Assembly: GCA_028023455.1 (NCBI GenBank)
Contig: JAQFVV010000207.1
Coordinates: 1,084,208-1,148,207, forward strand
DNA: 64,000 bases
Reading direction: 5' to 3'
DNA from: Epiperipatus broadwayi
Lineage: Eukaryota; Onychophora; Udeonychophora; Euonychophora; Peripatidae
Numbering within the stretch: position 1 is the first letter of the stretch; every line of letters starts with the position of its first letter. Below, piece after piece: positions 13,739 through 24,146 of this stretch. The position numbers and the translations under genes were made by a program. A model generated the notes under the pieces. That model worked only from the letters and a program-made list of their open reading frames with translations. It did not search any database and was not told the origin of the DNA.

Positions 13739-13757
13739 TGGACACCCAACGTGGGGC
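13739..13757 (+). promoter_or_regulatory. primer-binding site, Lys-tRNA-like
   Basis: TGGACACCCAACGTGGGGC starts one base after the LTR end. It closely resembles the site complementary to the 3' end of tRNA-Lys(CUU), TGGCGCCCAACGTGGGGC, with changes and one extra base in the first third. The AACGTGGGGC block is exact. Position and sequence together strongly mark it as a PBS; the primer identity is inferred. Confidence 0.8.
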
Positions 13758-15066
13758 CTGATATTTTACCATATACCTGAAAAAGAGAGTCTATAGAATG
13801 ATGGGAGATGTGTGGTTAAAATTAGAGAAATTTTTTTTAGTAAAATTTTTTTTTCAGTAAAAATTTTTTTTGTCTTACAAAAATTTTCTTGGCCAAACAG
13901 TCTTATTTTAGATGATGATGTTTAATATGATTTAATTTTTCATTGATGATGATAAAATGGGTACAGCCATAAAACAGCTTTTTTTAAATTTTTTTATCAA
14001 TTTTGAAAATAGAGATGAATATCACAACTTAAGACAAAGGTGAAATAAATAATAGATTTTTTTGTGGAACATTAAAATGATTTATTGCCAGATAGGATAG
14101 GCATAGTAATAGTGATGAATTATGGAATAGTAGTCTCATGTGTGTTTGGGGAGTTCATTTTGTAAAAAGTCTATGATTTTAGAGGTTTGATTGGATGGTT
14201 GATCGTTGGAGTTTGGTTGGTTAGATTGCAGTTTTGATGATGAGTGGAGAATTTTGTCATTGCCTTGAGAATGCTATGTATTTCGTGTAACTTATGAATG
14301 ATCAAACCCATTCACTGCTCCAACCCAATTTATATGTTATCTTTATTTTATCATGAAGCAGTTAACAGCAGACCTGCCATGATACCAGCCTATAAGTCTC
14401 CAAGAGAGAGAGCACGGCATAGTTTTCCAATCAAGTTTATATGTTATTCTTATTTTATCATGAAGCAGTTAACAGTAGTCCTGCCATGATATCAGCCTAC
14501 AAGTCTCCAAGAGAGAGAGCAAGGTTTCGTTTTTGTAGTCTATAATAAGCAGGGCATTCCTTGATACTTGCCACATAAGACTCCAAGAGAGAGAGCAAGG
14601 CATTGTTTATCTACTTTAGCCCCTAAGACTTAAAATACATCTTTTATTGCAACAGAGTTTGCTTCATTCAATCAAGGGTTGTGGTAGTTAATAGTGATCG
14701 AATTGGGATGATCTTCTGAGTGCTCGTGATGCATTGTGTGATTATAGTGTTGTGACTGAATTCTTTCATTTATCTCAAGATTGTGAACTGCTAGTCATTC
14801 TGTGGACTGTCAATATCTGTCGGATTTCTGGGAGAATGGATGAATGTATAATTTGGGCTATTACAGACAGACATGTACTATATAGATTGTTGTTGTGTAG
14901 TTCATTAAATAAGGATATTAAAAATTTTTTTTTGTTGTATTTGTAAATGCATAATAAGGTGAAAATCAAATCAGTCAGTTGGTCAGAATAGGTGTCAGAC
15001 AGGGAGAAGATGTGTAGATTTTTGATGGTCAGGGAAGTACAGATGGGATATATATAGTTTTATAAC
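13758..15066 (+). other. internal leader (5' UTR) of the LTR element
   Basis: About 1.3 kb separates the PBS from the first ATG of the long frame. It contains a tandem repeat at 14322-14610. The stretch from about 14165 to 14890 has a diverged copy at 41500-42110 outside the element. No frame here looks coding. Confidence 0.6.
14322..14610 (+). repeat. ~103-bp tandem repeat, about 2.7 units
   Basis: Two units share TTTATATGTTAT, TTTATCATGAAGCAGTTAAC, CCTGCCATGATA and TCTCCAAGAGAGAGAGCA. A third, partial unit ends at ACTCCAAGAGAGAGAGCAAG. It lies inside the leader, as reiterated leader sequence does in some retroelements. Confidence 0.85.
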
Positions 15067-17334
15067 ATGAGTGAACTAAATTATAGTATGGAAGAGGTTA
15101 TGGAAGAGGAAGGTGCCCCAATACCAGGAATCAGTGATCGTTTTCATACTGAAGAAAAGGATGGGGAGGTTTTCTTAAAACAAACACAAGAGGAAAGAGA
15201 GGAAGTAGAGGAAGATGCCTTTAATGTTAGTAGCAATAATACGGCCTCAAGTGTGGAAGTAGATGAGGAGCCGGAAGTTGGCCAGATTCAGATAGAAAAT
15301 AAAGAACTCTCAGACATGAAATTAATGATAATGCAGATGTTCAAAAGTCTAAGAGAAGATAATAAGCAAGGGATGGTAAATCTAGAACAAAAGATAGAGA
15401 AAAATAATAAAAGTATGGTAAATCTAGAACAAAAGATAGAGAAAAATATAGAAAGTCTAAGAAAAGATAGTAAGCAAAATATAGAAAGTCTAAGAGAAGA
15501 TAGTAAGCAAAGGATGGAAAATCTAGAACAAAAGATAGGTCAATCTATGGAGAAAAGTATAGAAGGTTTAAGGGTAAATCTAGAGAACTCTATTGACAAT
15601 AACAACCAAATGATCATAGCTTTGGAAACTAGGATAGAAGGGTCCAATATAGAGTGTAAAAATAGGTTTGTGTCATTAGAGGAGAGGATAGAAGGAGTGT
15701 GTAGGTCTATGGAAGTCACCAAATAGGAGGGCTGTCAGGGACTATAGTCATTAAAGGCTCAAGTGGAGCAGTCTATCGAAGAAAATAAGAGAGAAATTGA
15801 GTTAGTTAGGAATGAGGTCCATGGTTTGGTCTCCCAATCCATATCAGAATGCATAGAAAAGAATGCCGAAATAACTTCTGCAGGAATTCATATTAGATCA
15901 GAGGAAGTAATAGCCAAAGTGGACTCATATAAGGAAGTCACTTTGGGCTGTGTAGATCAAACCATCACTATGCAAAATAGGTTTAGTGGCTTAGAAAAGG
16001 AAATACGAGAAGTTAAGGGAAGCATGGCCAATGAGTGTGTACAAATTGACCAAAATCTTAGGAAATAATTGGGGAAACAAATAGATAGCTTTAGGGAGGA
16101 GATAGTGAAAAGGGACAAGTCCAGTTCTTTAGAAGAGGGACCCAGAATGAATCAACATGAATTGGGTGTTATGTTGGGAAAGGTTGAGGAGAACCAGAAG
16201 GCCTATGTTGTGGAATACATAAACCCCAAGATGGATGATCTCTACCAGAAAATAGGGGAATTAAAAGATCGTATTAATGTAGGGCTGCAGGATCAGTCAA
16301 ACCTAAATTCAAGGCAGAGCGATGGTAGCACCAGTCCAGATGACTGTAGGGATAGCTCAGAACAGAGTCAGTCAGAGAAAAGGATGCCTACTTTAGTTAA
16401 CAATCCACAAGGTGAAAAAGAAGTAGAAAGGCCGATATTAGCCATAATACCAAATCTCCCAGTAAAGAAAGTAAGTGAGATGATGACCAAAGAGCAGATT
16501 GGGATAGATCATGAAGTGAAAAGAAGGAAAAGAGAGTTGGAGGAAAAACTTCATGCATCCGATAAGATGATTGATTTAAGAGAGGCAATAAGGGAGATGA
16601 AACCAGTTATTTTAGAAAGAGAGCAAAAGTTTCAACAGTCTGTAGTTCTCAATCTAGTCACTAACCAGCATGTGTGGTTTCAAAAATCTGTCTTCTCAAA
16701 TAGATTGGAGATACCTTATATATGGTATAGAGAGACAATCTCTCTGAAAAATGTAAATGTCCAAATCTCTCTGAAAAATTCAACTGCTCTGGAAAAGTCA
16801 AAAATAAGTTATATCTGGTACAGAGAGGCAATCTCTCTGAAAAATGTAAATGTCCAGTGTGTATCAGACAGAGAATCAATCAATCTAAAAAATTTAAATG
16901 CTCTGGAAAAGTTAAATGTGCCTTATATATGGTACAAAGAGTCAACCTTTCTAGAAAATTTAAAAATAAATTGTATATGGCTCAGAGAATCAATCTCTCT
17001 GGAAGATTTAAGGATGAATGATATCTGGTATAGAAAGCCAACCTCTCTGGAAATCTTCAAAGTGCCTTATATATGGTACAGTGAGTCAATCTTTCTAGAA
17101 AGTTTAAAAATAAAGTATATATGGTATAGAGAGTCAATCTCTCTGAAAAACTTCAAGGCATATTACATAAGGTACCAAGAGTCCATATTTCTAAATGGAG
17201 TTTGTAAGAGGAGGTTATATAAAATAAATCCTCTGGATATGTTTTATAAATATCCAGTCAAGATGAAAAATGGAAATATTAAAAAGGGACTGGATGTACA
17301 GGTGCATTTTTATGCAGACCACATTATGATTTGA
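15067..17334 (+). pseudogene. gag-position coiled-coil and 16-residue-repeat protein, one frame with three in-frame stops
   Basis: One reading frame runs 755 codons, broken only by TAG 15724, TAG 15745 and TAA 16066. Residues 1-90 are acidic (Glu-rich). Residues ~90-220 are a regular coiled coil with near-identical repeats of VNLEQKIEKN and ESLREDSKQ. After the first two stops another ~100 residues of charged helix follow, and after the third ~200 more, including a Ser/Gln/Asp-rich linker. The last third is a tandem 16-residue repeat (16670-17204). There is no zinc knuckle, protease or polymerase. Position just after the leader suggests a gag-like structural protein, but I recognise no capsid fold. 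The start at 15067 is the first ATG of the frame. Against a divergence implying about nine substitutions since insertion, three nonsense changes are too many, so the stops probably predate insertion. Confidence 0.65.
16670..17204 (+). repeat. about ten tandem 48-bp (16-residue) repeats, consensus YIWYRESISLKNLKVP
   Basis: In the frame of the long ORF, units such as YIWYRETISLKNVNVQ, YIWYKESTFLENLKIN, CIWLRESISLEDLRMN, YIWYSESIFLESLKIK and YIWYRESISLKNFKAY follow each other with 16-residue spacing. One or two spacer insertions (for example ISLKNSTALEKSKIS) occur. Trp-Tyr, Glu-Ser and a hydrophobic Leu recur at fixed places while many other residues change, yet the frame stays open throughout. 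I do not recognise this repeat from any retroelement or protein family. Confidence 0.8.
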
Positions 17335-17458
17335 AAAGAAAAAGCCATTCCAAATTACTGAAAAAATAGGGGATAATGCCCTTATGCTTGCTGCTCTTGA
17401 TGGGAATAAGGGGACCTATAATGCTAGGAGTTTGATCCCTTATACTTCAGCAGAATAG
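17330..17458 (+). pseudogene. scrap of pol C-terminal tail (post-integrase) retained in the deleted element
   Basis: In another frame from the long ORF, 42 codons end at TAG 17456 and include PFQITEKIGDNALMLAAL, then GNKGTYNARSLIPY. This matches the 'EGPFxIxxKIxxNAxxLAxPxGxxxGIYN' tail that follows integrase in a class of gypsy elements, including the remnant at 60.6 kb in this window. It lies directly upstream of the 3' UTR and polypurine tract, as in an intact element. This argues that the 10.5-kb element arose by deletion of the rest of pol. Confidence 0.6.
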
Positions 17459-17630
17459 ACTGGCAAAGATCTCCAAATAAATTACTTTTAGGTTTTCTAA
17501 TGAAAAATATATTTACCAGTAGTTAATTTTTTTTATATATATTATAAGTGTTTATTATTATTAGTGTATTTACTAGTTAGGATTTTTTTTTTTAATATAG
17601 TTAAAACAAAAGTGCTGATGATTTTATCCG

Positions 17631-17643
17631 AAAAGGGAGAAAG
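17631..17643 (+). promoter_or_regulatory. polypurine tract of the LTR element
   Basis: AAAAGGGAGAAAG ends one base before the TGTGCC start of the 3' LTR, the expected place for the plus-strand primer. Confidence 0.85.
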
Positions 17644-17644
17644 T

Positions 17645-20600
17645 TGTGCCATTACAATTTAGTCACTAGATAAATTTATAGTAATGTGCATGTAGAAAAG
17701 GTAAACCAAAAATCATCATCACAATTTTATATAACCATAAAAGAAGCTGTAGGGCATCCAAGTTCAAACCCTACCAGATCAAAATCTTAAACACTTTAGA
17801 CAGAGAATGGGTCAACAATTATATGCTTTATTTGTTTGTGTGTTGATAGAAAGGTAATACACACATTTAAACTATTTAATATTTAGTTTTTCTGTTAAAA
17901 AGCAAAGTTATAATGCATACATATAGGCAGTGTATGTGTAAGCTATTTAATTGTTTTATATTTCAAATATTCAACATTTTAACTTTCTTTAAAACTAACT
18001 TGTGCTTGATCAATTTTAATGTCTTATTCTATACTTTTATTTTGCTTTTCTTTAATTATAATTGGGATTTAAAAGATACAGACTTAATTAAATAATTGGG
18101 TTATAATTACTAAGCTAGCAATTATATTATTTAATGTTAGTTTATAAATGATTTGAAAGAATGAAGGATGTGTGTACATTACATACAGAAATTTACATTT
18201 CCTAAATATTGAAAGAAAAGGAAGGATTAAATCTGTCAAATTATTTTTTTTGTACAATTTTTTTTGTTAAAAGAGGAAATCTGTTTAATCAGATATCTAT
18301 CTTTGTAGCAATTTTGTTTTTTTTTTTGATTGTTTGTTACTTTGGGAGCTCAATTTGGGTGGGAACTCTAATTTTGAAATTGTCTTATCTCAAGATCTAA
18401 AGAAGGAAGATCAAAGATTTGAAATGTTACCTGGATGTTAAAAAGAAAAAAAAAAGAAAAGAAAGGAAATAAGGATTGAGTCTATTTTTTTTTTAAACAA
18501 AAGTGTCTGGAAAAAGGATTAAACTTTCCAGTTGAAAAATAATTTAGTTAAAAATAAATTAGAGATCTAATTAAAACAAATTTGTCCAAAAATAGCAAGT
18601 GACGCTATCTCTGATTGGTTAAGTTAGCTAAAAATTGGATATAAAAAGCTGTCTTGAATTATTATTAGGATTATTGTGATTGATTCAGATTATTAAACTA
18701 TCAAATTGAATGTTGAAAATATAAGAAATGGCGGGCTAGAAAAATTATATGTATGTCCCATTTTTTGCTGACCATCTGGGGAAGCTGCACATCACATAGG
18801 AAAGAAAAGATGTGTCTAAAATAATATTCTACACCTTTCAACTGACCAGAGAAATAAGATGTTTTTAATAGAAGGAAGAAAGCATTCACCTGCATTCAAA
18901 GAAGATGAATTAATCTACTGATAAATATTAATCATCAAGTCCAATTAATTGTTACAACAACTGATTTTAAACTCAAGAAAATTTATAAATGTGAAAACAA
19001 CTGCTGTACTTCATCCACATACTTGACAGGAAGAGAAGAAAAATTAATATAATGATTTCCAAATTATCCACTAAAGCAAATAACCTCAATAGAGTCACCA
19101 TCATCAAATAGTTATACACCTCAAGAAAGAGATTGTTCCCACATAAAACGGAAATGGTAGCTGCAGAACTATAGACAATATACAAGACAAGTTTGAACCC
19201 TTGGAAATTTGCCACAAACAAAAGATCGGTAATATGACTTTTTATATCTATTTTCTTTAATATCAGTCTTAATAAACATTTTAGCAATAAAGTGGTATAT
19301 TTTATTTAAAGAACTTTTAAAGACTATTCAGATCGATTAAAAACAAGAATATCTTACTAATAATAACTTTGAGCTTCATAAATGATCTTGAATGTATGAA
19401 AATTATTTGTTTATTAATTTTACAATATTAATGTGTAAAACAATTTTTTTTATGGTGTTATGATTTTAGTTTTAACTAATATATTATTATTATTTTGGTT
19501 TTAAATAATATTTTGTTATTATGGGATAAAACATGCACATACATAATAATATTTTTATATGTGTATAATTGCGACTGAATGTGAAATAATAGGTGGTGTT
19601 AAAATATTAAATTATTTTGTCTTGAGAAAGTATAGATTTCAGTGCTTGGAAGCGAGGGGGGAGATAATGATTTAAAACTCTTTTCTAAAACTTGCTCTTT
19701 CAATTCTACTAACATTTTTTTTTACATTCTATTTACATGTTAGATTTTTAAAGTATGTGTGTTAATGAGCAGATAATATTTTTTGTCTTGAAATACTTTT
19801 CATGGTCAATGTGACATCCAACTTAATACAAAATACATTTGAAGGGAAAGGGGGGAGAACTTAAAATTAATCTGAGGATTGTTATATAATCAATTATTAT
19901 TATTATTATTCATGTCAATTTTCATATTTATCTAGAAATTTTTATGTATATGTTAGAAATGTAGTAATAAATATTAGTTTGTTTTATTAAACGAGGCGTA
20001 TATATTTCATTAAGTGTAGTCTTGGTTAAGTGTGATTATTCATCATCATCAATGGTTGAATATTAGTTATTTAAGATATAAGTAAATATGCTAAAATTAA
20101 GTAATAATTATGAATTTCTTTATAAAAATTAGTTTTATGTTTAGGCTTAGTCCTAGAGCTGTAGTTGAAACCCTTGTCATTATTGTTATTATTATCGTCA
20201 TCAACATTTTAATTAATGAGCTGTTTAACTGTTTAAAGGCCATAAATAAATATTGATTTTATAATATTTAGTGATCTCTTAGTATTATTATAACCACATC
20301 CCATCATCTATTTCATGCAAGGATGAGTGAATTGCCATCCTAAATTAGTTATATATAATCTGAGCTAGTGAACTTATAAAAAATATTGAAACACATTTGT
20401 TATGTTAAGATCTGAGATATGATTTATGTTCAATGAACTCCACTGTGGTTTAAAGATCTTTTACTTTTACCTAACTATTAGTGCTTATAGTGATATGGCT
20501 CAAAAAGCAAAATCTCTCATTTTTATTAGAAATAAAGTACCAAAAAGGGATTCAAACCCAGTATATGTGAAAGGTTATTAGATATAACCGTGTCTAGATT

Positions 20601-20915
20601 CAGATAATCTAGTGGCGCCCTGCTAGACCATATTCACTTAGTATTTGTTTAAACATGTACTTAATATCAAACCAAGAAATGAAAGTGGATAAGATCTACT
20701 GCCTGTATACCTGAGTTATATTTTATTGAATTACGAGTGTAGTCACTTCACGTGATTTCCATATACCTGAGTTATAATAATTTGCTTATAATTCTTGATA
20801 GTGTTATATTTTGAACCTTTACTATAATTTTTGATATTTGGACTCCTTTACTTATTATCATTCTATGGACTACTCAGGTATGGTAATATCTTTTTTTTGA
20901 TTCTTTAATTAGGTT

Positions 20916-20918
<3 letters not shown>
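17645..20918 (+). repeat. 3' LTR (3274 bp)
   Basis: Same ends as the 5' LTR (TGTGCC...GGTTACA). The TATA box is at 18640-18647 and the inverted CCAAT at 18613-18618. Immediately 3' lies an AT dinucleotide run, matching the TA run at the 5' flank. Confidence 0.9.

Positions 20919-20980
<62 letters not shown>
20919..20980. repeat. (AT)n microsatellite, target of the LTR element
   Basis: About 62 bp of AT with one slip near 20952. With the TA run at 10438-10451 it formed a single tract before insertion; copy B still has a continuous (TA)n at 50550-50615 followed by the same TTTGTGCTTCA. Confidence 0.9.
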
Positions 20981-20985
<5 letters not shown>

Positions 20986-21332
20986 GCTTCATTTATTTTC
21001 TTCCAATTTCAAGGACAAGGTGTGTAAACCCCTTGGGATTCTTCAGCACTAGATATTATTGCATAGGGTTTGCTCTGGCAAAAGTCCAGCCTATGGCAAT
21101 TCAATAAAGTGCATTCTTCATTGTTTATGACCCAACCCTGCCAATGTTTGCAGAGAGTCACCTTCTTTAGCTGTAATTTGAAGCACCTTTTTGGATCTTG
21201 GAATAGATCTCTCCATTGCCATCATGCATGTACCGCTCTCCCATATTTAATTCTCATTAAAGCCTACCAATGCTCCTAAATTGTACTGTTATTATTATGC
21301 TAAATGGATTGCCATTTTTATATTTTCATTCA
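20981..21332 (+). repeat. copy A (part 2) of the ~2.8-kb duplicated sequence
   Basis: It opens with TTTGTGCTTCA, as copy B does after its (TA)n. Later landmarks match in order: CCCCTTGGGATT against CCCCCTTTGGGAC, GAAGCACCTTTTTGGATC against GAAGCACCTTTCTAGGATCC, and CCATCATGCATG against CCACCATGGATG. It ends where the gypsy LTR begins. Confidence 0.75.
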
Positions 21333-21564
21333 TGCTATGTATTGGGTTATGAGACATCACAAAAGATTAGCTGTGGGATGAACATTTTTAGACACGAACT
21401 TCAGTAATGGCATCAACACATTTTTGGTAGAACTTACAATGTAAAACCACTGTAACAAAGGTACATACAGTCACATATCAAATATATTTAATGTATTGTG
21501 TAAATAAATGTTAAGTGTAAACAAACTGGTTAGTAATTGTATTAATTTGGATGTCAACATAACA
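21333..21564 (+). repeat. 5' LTR of the gypsy element (232 bp)
   Basis: It starts TGCTATGTATTGGG and ends CAACATAACA. It aligns over its whole length with 27903-28134 with about 15 differences by eye, so this insertion is clearly older than the 10.5-kb element. Confidence 0.9.
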
Positions 21565-21570
21565 CAATAA

Positions 21571-21587
21571 TTGGCGATAAAGATGAG
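21571..21587 (+). promoter_or_regulatory. putative primer-binding site of the gypsy element
   Basis: TTGGCGATAAAGATGAG lies six bases after the 5' LTR. It resembles the TTGGCGACGAAGATG-type sites of Mag-like elements. I cannot name the tRNA with certainty. Confidence 0.6.
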
Positions 21588-21735
21588 ATATTAAATGAAC
21601 ATGCGAAACTTACAAGAGCAACACTGTATAAAAAATATATACAAGGCAACTAAAATACGTAAATGTGCAATTCATCTCACTTAAATAAAAAAAAATGTTC
21701 AGATAAAATTTAGATTTGTCAACTTATACCATGTA

Positions 21736-22520
21736 ATGCCTACAATTGGATCTCTCACGTCATTCAACATCAACTCACCACACCTGTGGGATACATATGC
21801 ATCACAAGTGGATTTTTTTGCGAAGCAAATAACATAAATTCTAATGACAAGAAGCATGCAACTCTTCTTGCTGCATGTGATCTAAAAACATTAAGCATTC
21901 TGTGCTCCCTTATATCTCCAGCATTGCCTCAGGAAAAATCATATCAAGACATCATTAAAATACTAAAACAGTATTTTAACCCACAGCTATCCATCATATA
22001 CCAGCGCTTTCAATTTTATTACCACTGGCAATGAGAGGGAGAAAGTGTGAGCACATTCTTGGCAGACCTCCAACATCTAACATAGGGTTGTGAATTCGGA
22101 CCTGCACTTACAGAGCATCTTCAGAACCAATTCGTCTGTGGACTCCATGATGAGACAACACAATGTAAACTACTAACAGAAGAAAACTTAACCTTGGAAA
22201 TGGCGGTTCAGCGTAGCTTAGCCGTGGAGGCAGCATCAATACAGGTGCATGAAATCCATACCACAAGCTCATCTACAACAACCATTGACCTTATTCAATG
22301 GAACAGACCAACAGTTCACTGTAATAATCTTCTGTGGTCACTAACACTCTCTCAAACACTGGCATGCAAAAGAAACAATGAAACCTCTTGGTCAGGAATT
22401 ACTACTTGTGATGGATGCAGCGGTCAGCATTACCAAGTGGAATGTCCTTTTAAAAGAACCAAATGCCATTTCTGTCAGAGAATGGGACACCTACAGTGTG
22501 TTTGCCAGGCAAAGCAATAA
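21736..22520 (+). pseudogene. gypsy gag remnant with two CCHC-like zinc knuckles
   Basis: From ATG 21736 the frame reads MPTIGSLTSFNINSPHLWDT, then YASQVDFF, after which a +1/-1 slip in a T run moves to the frame of EANNINSNDKKHATLLAACD. This is the 'W..Y...xxxFFxANxI...KK.A.LL..CG' start of Mag-type capsid. A TGA at ~22032 and a TAG at ~22081 break the capsid. The nucleocapsid near 22410-22510 reads CDGCSGQHYQVECPF and CHFCQRMGHLQCVC; the second is a CX2CX4HX4C knuckle and the first a variant. Gag packages the RNA into particles; this copy is not translatable as one protein. Confidence 0.8.
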
Positions 22521-22559
22521 AATATTTCGAGGACACCTAACCAGTGCATGGTGGTGACT

Positions 22560-24146
22560 GAATTGGAAGATGAAGTTGTAAATCACATCCATGAAGTTCA
22601 CCACAATGGCTCGACATGTAAAGCTATCACACATATATACATATAAGTCAGGGAATGCAAAATGGAGGTTGACTCGGGGTCACAATATTCCATAATGTCA
22701 TATGATGCATTCACAGACATATGTAAGGAACTGATACCTAAATTACAACCAGTCAATATCATACTAAGAGACTTTCAACATCATACAATAGCATTTAAAG
22801 GGCAATGCATAGTACCTATGCAATATGGAAAAAACACATGCCACTTATGATTGTTGGTAGCAGAAAGTCCATGCACAAGTCTATTGGGCCATGAATGGTT
22901 CAGACCTCTGGGTATTACACTATCAGGAGTTCATAGTATTACTGAACCATTCATCCAAGATGTCATTAGCAAGTATCCACAAGTATTCAACCCATCAATA
23001 GGAACTTATAAGGGGCCAGCCATTTTACTGCCAGTGGATCCAACTTATCCTCCAATTAGAATGAGAGCCTGGCCATTACTTCTTGCCATGAAAAATAAGG
23101 TAGATTTTGCATTACAGATACTGCTCTGGGAAGGAATTATTGAGCCAGAGAACAACCCAATATGGACCACACTGGTGGTACCAATCTTCAAGCCTACAGG
23201 AGTGAGATTATGTGGTGACTACAAGGTGACTGTCAACAAGGACCTCGAGAATCACACATACTTGATACCTGCAGTCCACCATCTTTTGGCATCTTTTTCA
23301 CCTAGCTCTGTTTTCACAAAAATAGATTTGGCCAAGGCTTATCTTCAACTCCCAGTTGATGAGGCATCAGCAAATATACAAGCAATCATCACTCATCAAG
23401 GAGCTTTTTGTGTGAAATGCTTACAATATGGAATATGTGTGGCACCTGGGATATTTCAATGTGTCGTAGACAATTTTCTGGGAGACATCCCTGGAGTTTA
23501 CCCATACTTTGACAATATCTTAATCTGTGCCACGTCGAAGAGTGACTTATGTGCAAAAATACACACAGAGTTGGTGACTTATGTGCAAAAATACACACAG
23601 AGTTGGAAAGACTGTCATGCAGTGGATTGAGGGCAAACAAGGAAAAATGTGTCTTTGGAGTAAACACTGTGGATTTCCTGGAATACAAAATTGATAATAA
23701 GGTCCTCCATCCATCACCAAGAAAAGTGGAGGCAATTAGAAATGCCCAATCCCCAAGGAACAAAAGAAAACTGAAAGCATTTCTGGGACTCTTAAACTTC
23801 TACAATAATTTTCTTCTGGGCCAAGAAACCATAGCCAAACCCCTACATCGCTTACTACAAACAAACGTCACATGGACCTGGACAATGAGTCATGAAAAGA
23901 TAATTTAAAAAACTTAAGGAGGCATTGACTGCTAATAGTGTATTGGTGCCATTCGATCCTAACCAGGAGGTCCAGCTTACATGTGACGCTTCACCATATG
24001 GAGTGGGGGCAGTACTAAGTATATGATTGCCCAATGGATCAACTGCCCCAGTTGCTTTCACCTCACACTTTATCTAAAGCTGAAAGGAACTATGCACAAA
24101 TAGACAGGGAAGCTTTGGTGATAATATTTGGAGTTAAACCTTTCCA
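22560..24146 (+). pseudogene. gypsy pol part 1: protease, reverse transcriptase, start of RNase H
   Basis: Protease: MEVDSGSQYSIMS at 22662 holds the D-S-G catalytic triad. RT (22851-23630): fingers and palm are clear, with GIIEPENNPIWTTLVVPIFK, LCGDYKVTVN and FTKIDLAKAYLQLP (first catalytic Asp). The YxDD box near 23505 reads YFDN, so the last Asp is lost. A 32-bp tandem duplication (23542-23605) shifts the frame. The thumb and connection (EKCVFGVNTVDFLEYKI, FLGLLNFYNNFL) continue in the next frame. RNase H begins near 23980 (LTCDASPYGVGAVLS) and reaches ERNYAQIDREALVIIFGVK before the inserted LTR. The coding order protease-RT-RNase H-integrase is diagnostic of Ty3/gypsy. Several stops make it inactive. 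Confidence 0.85.
23542..23605 (+). repeat. 32-bp exact tandem duplication in RT
   Basis: GTGACTTATGTGCAAAAATA plus 12 more bases is repeated twice head to tail. Thirty-two is not divisible by three, so it explains the frame change directly after the RT catalytic box. Exact identity says it arose late. Confidence 0.92.

Larger units (their letters stand above)
10452..20918 (+). mobile_element. 10.5-kb non-autonomous LTR retrotransposon with giant 3.28-kb LTRs (LARD-like)
   Basis: Two near-identical direct repeats (10452-13737 and 17645-20918), each starting TGTGCC and ending GGTTACA, flank a 3.9-kb interior. A primer-binding site lies one base after the 5' LTR and a polypurine tract just before the 3' LTR, so the element runs on the + strand. 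Both flanks are AT dinucleotide repeat; ATAT on each side fits a 4-bp target duplication, though low complexity weakens that point. The interior has a long leader, one coiled-coil and repeat frame broken by stops, and a short pol-tail scrap. No protease, RT, RNase H or integrase is present. I counted about 26 substitutions and a few small indels between the LTRs, so insertion was recent. In plants such structures are called LARDs; mobilisation in trans is inferred. Confidence 0.85.

Noticed and set aside
14322-14610. CRISPR-like array from the regularly spaced repeats
   Set aside because: Units are ~103-bp tandem repeats without unique spacers, inside a eukaryotic retroelement leader.
15720-15760. 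TAG followed by a G-rich stretch resembling retroviral stop-codon read-through context
   Set aside because: A second in-frame TAG follows seven codons later and no pol frame lies downstream, so decay is the simpler reading.
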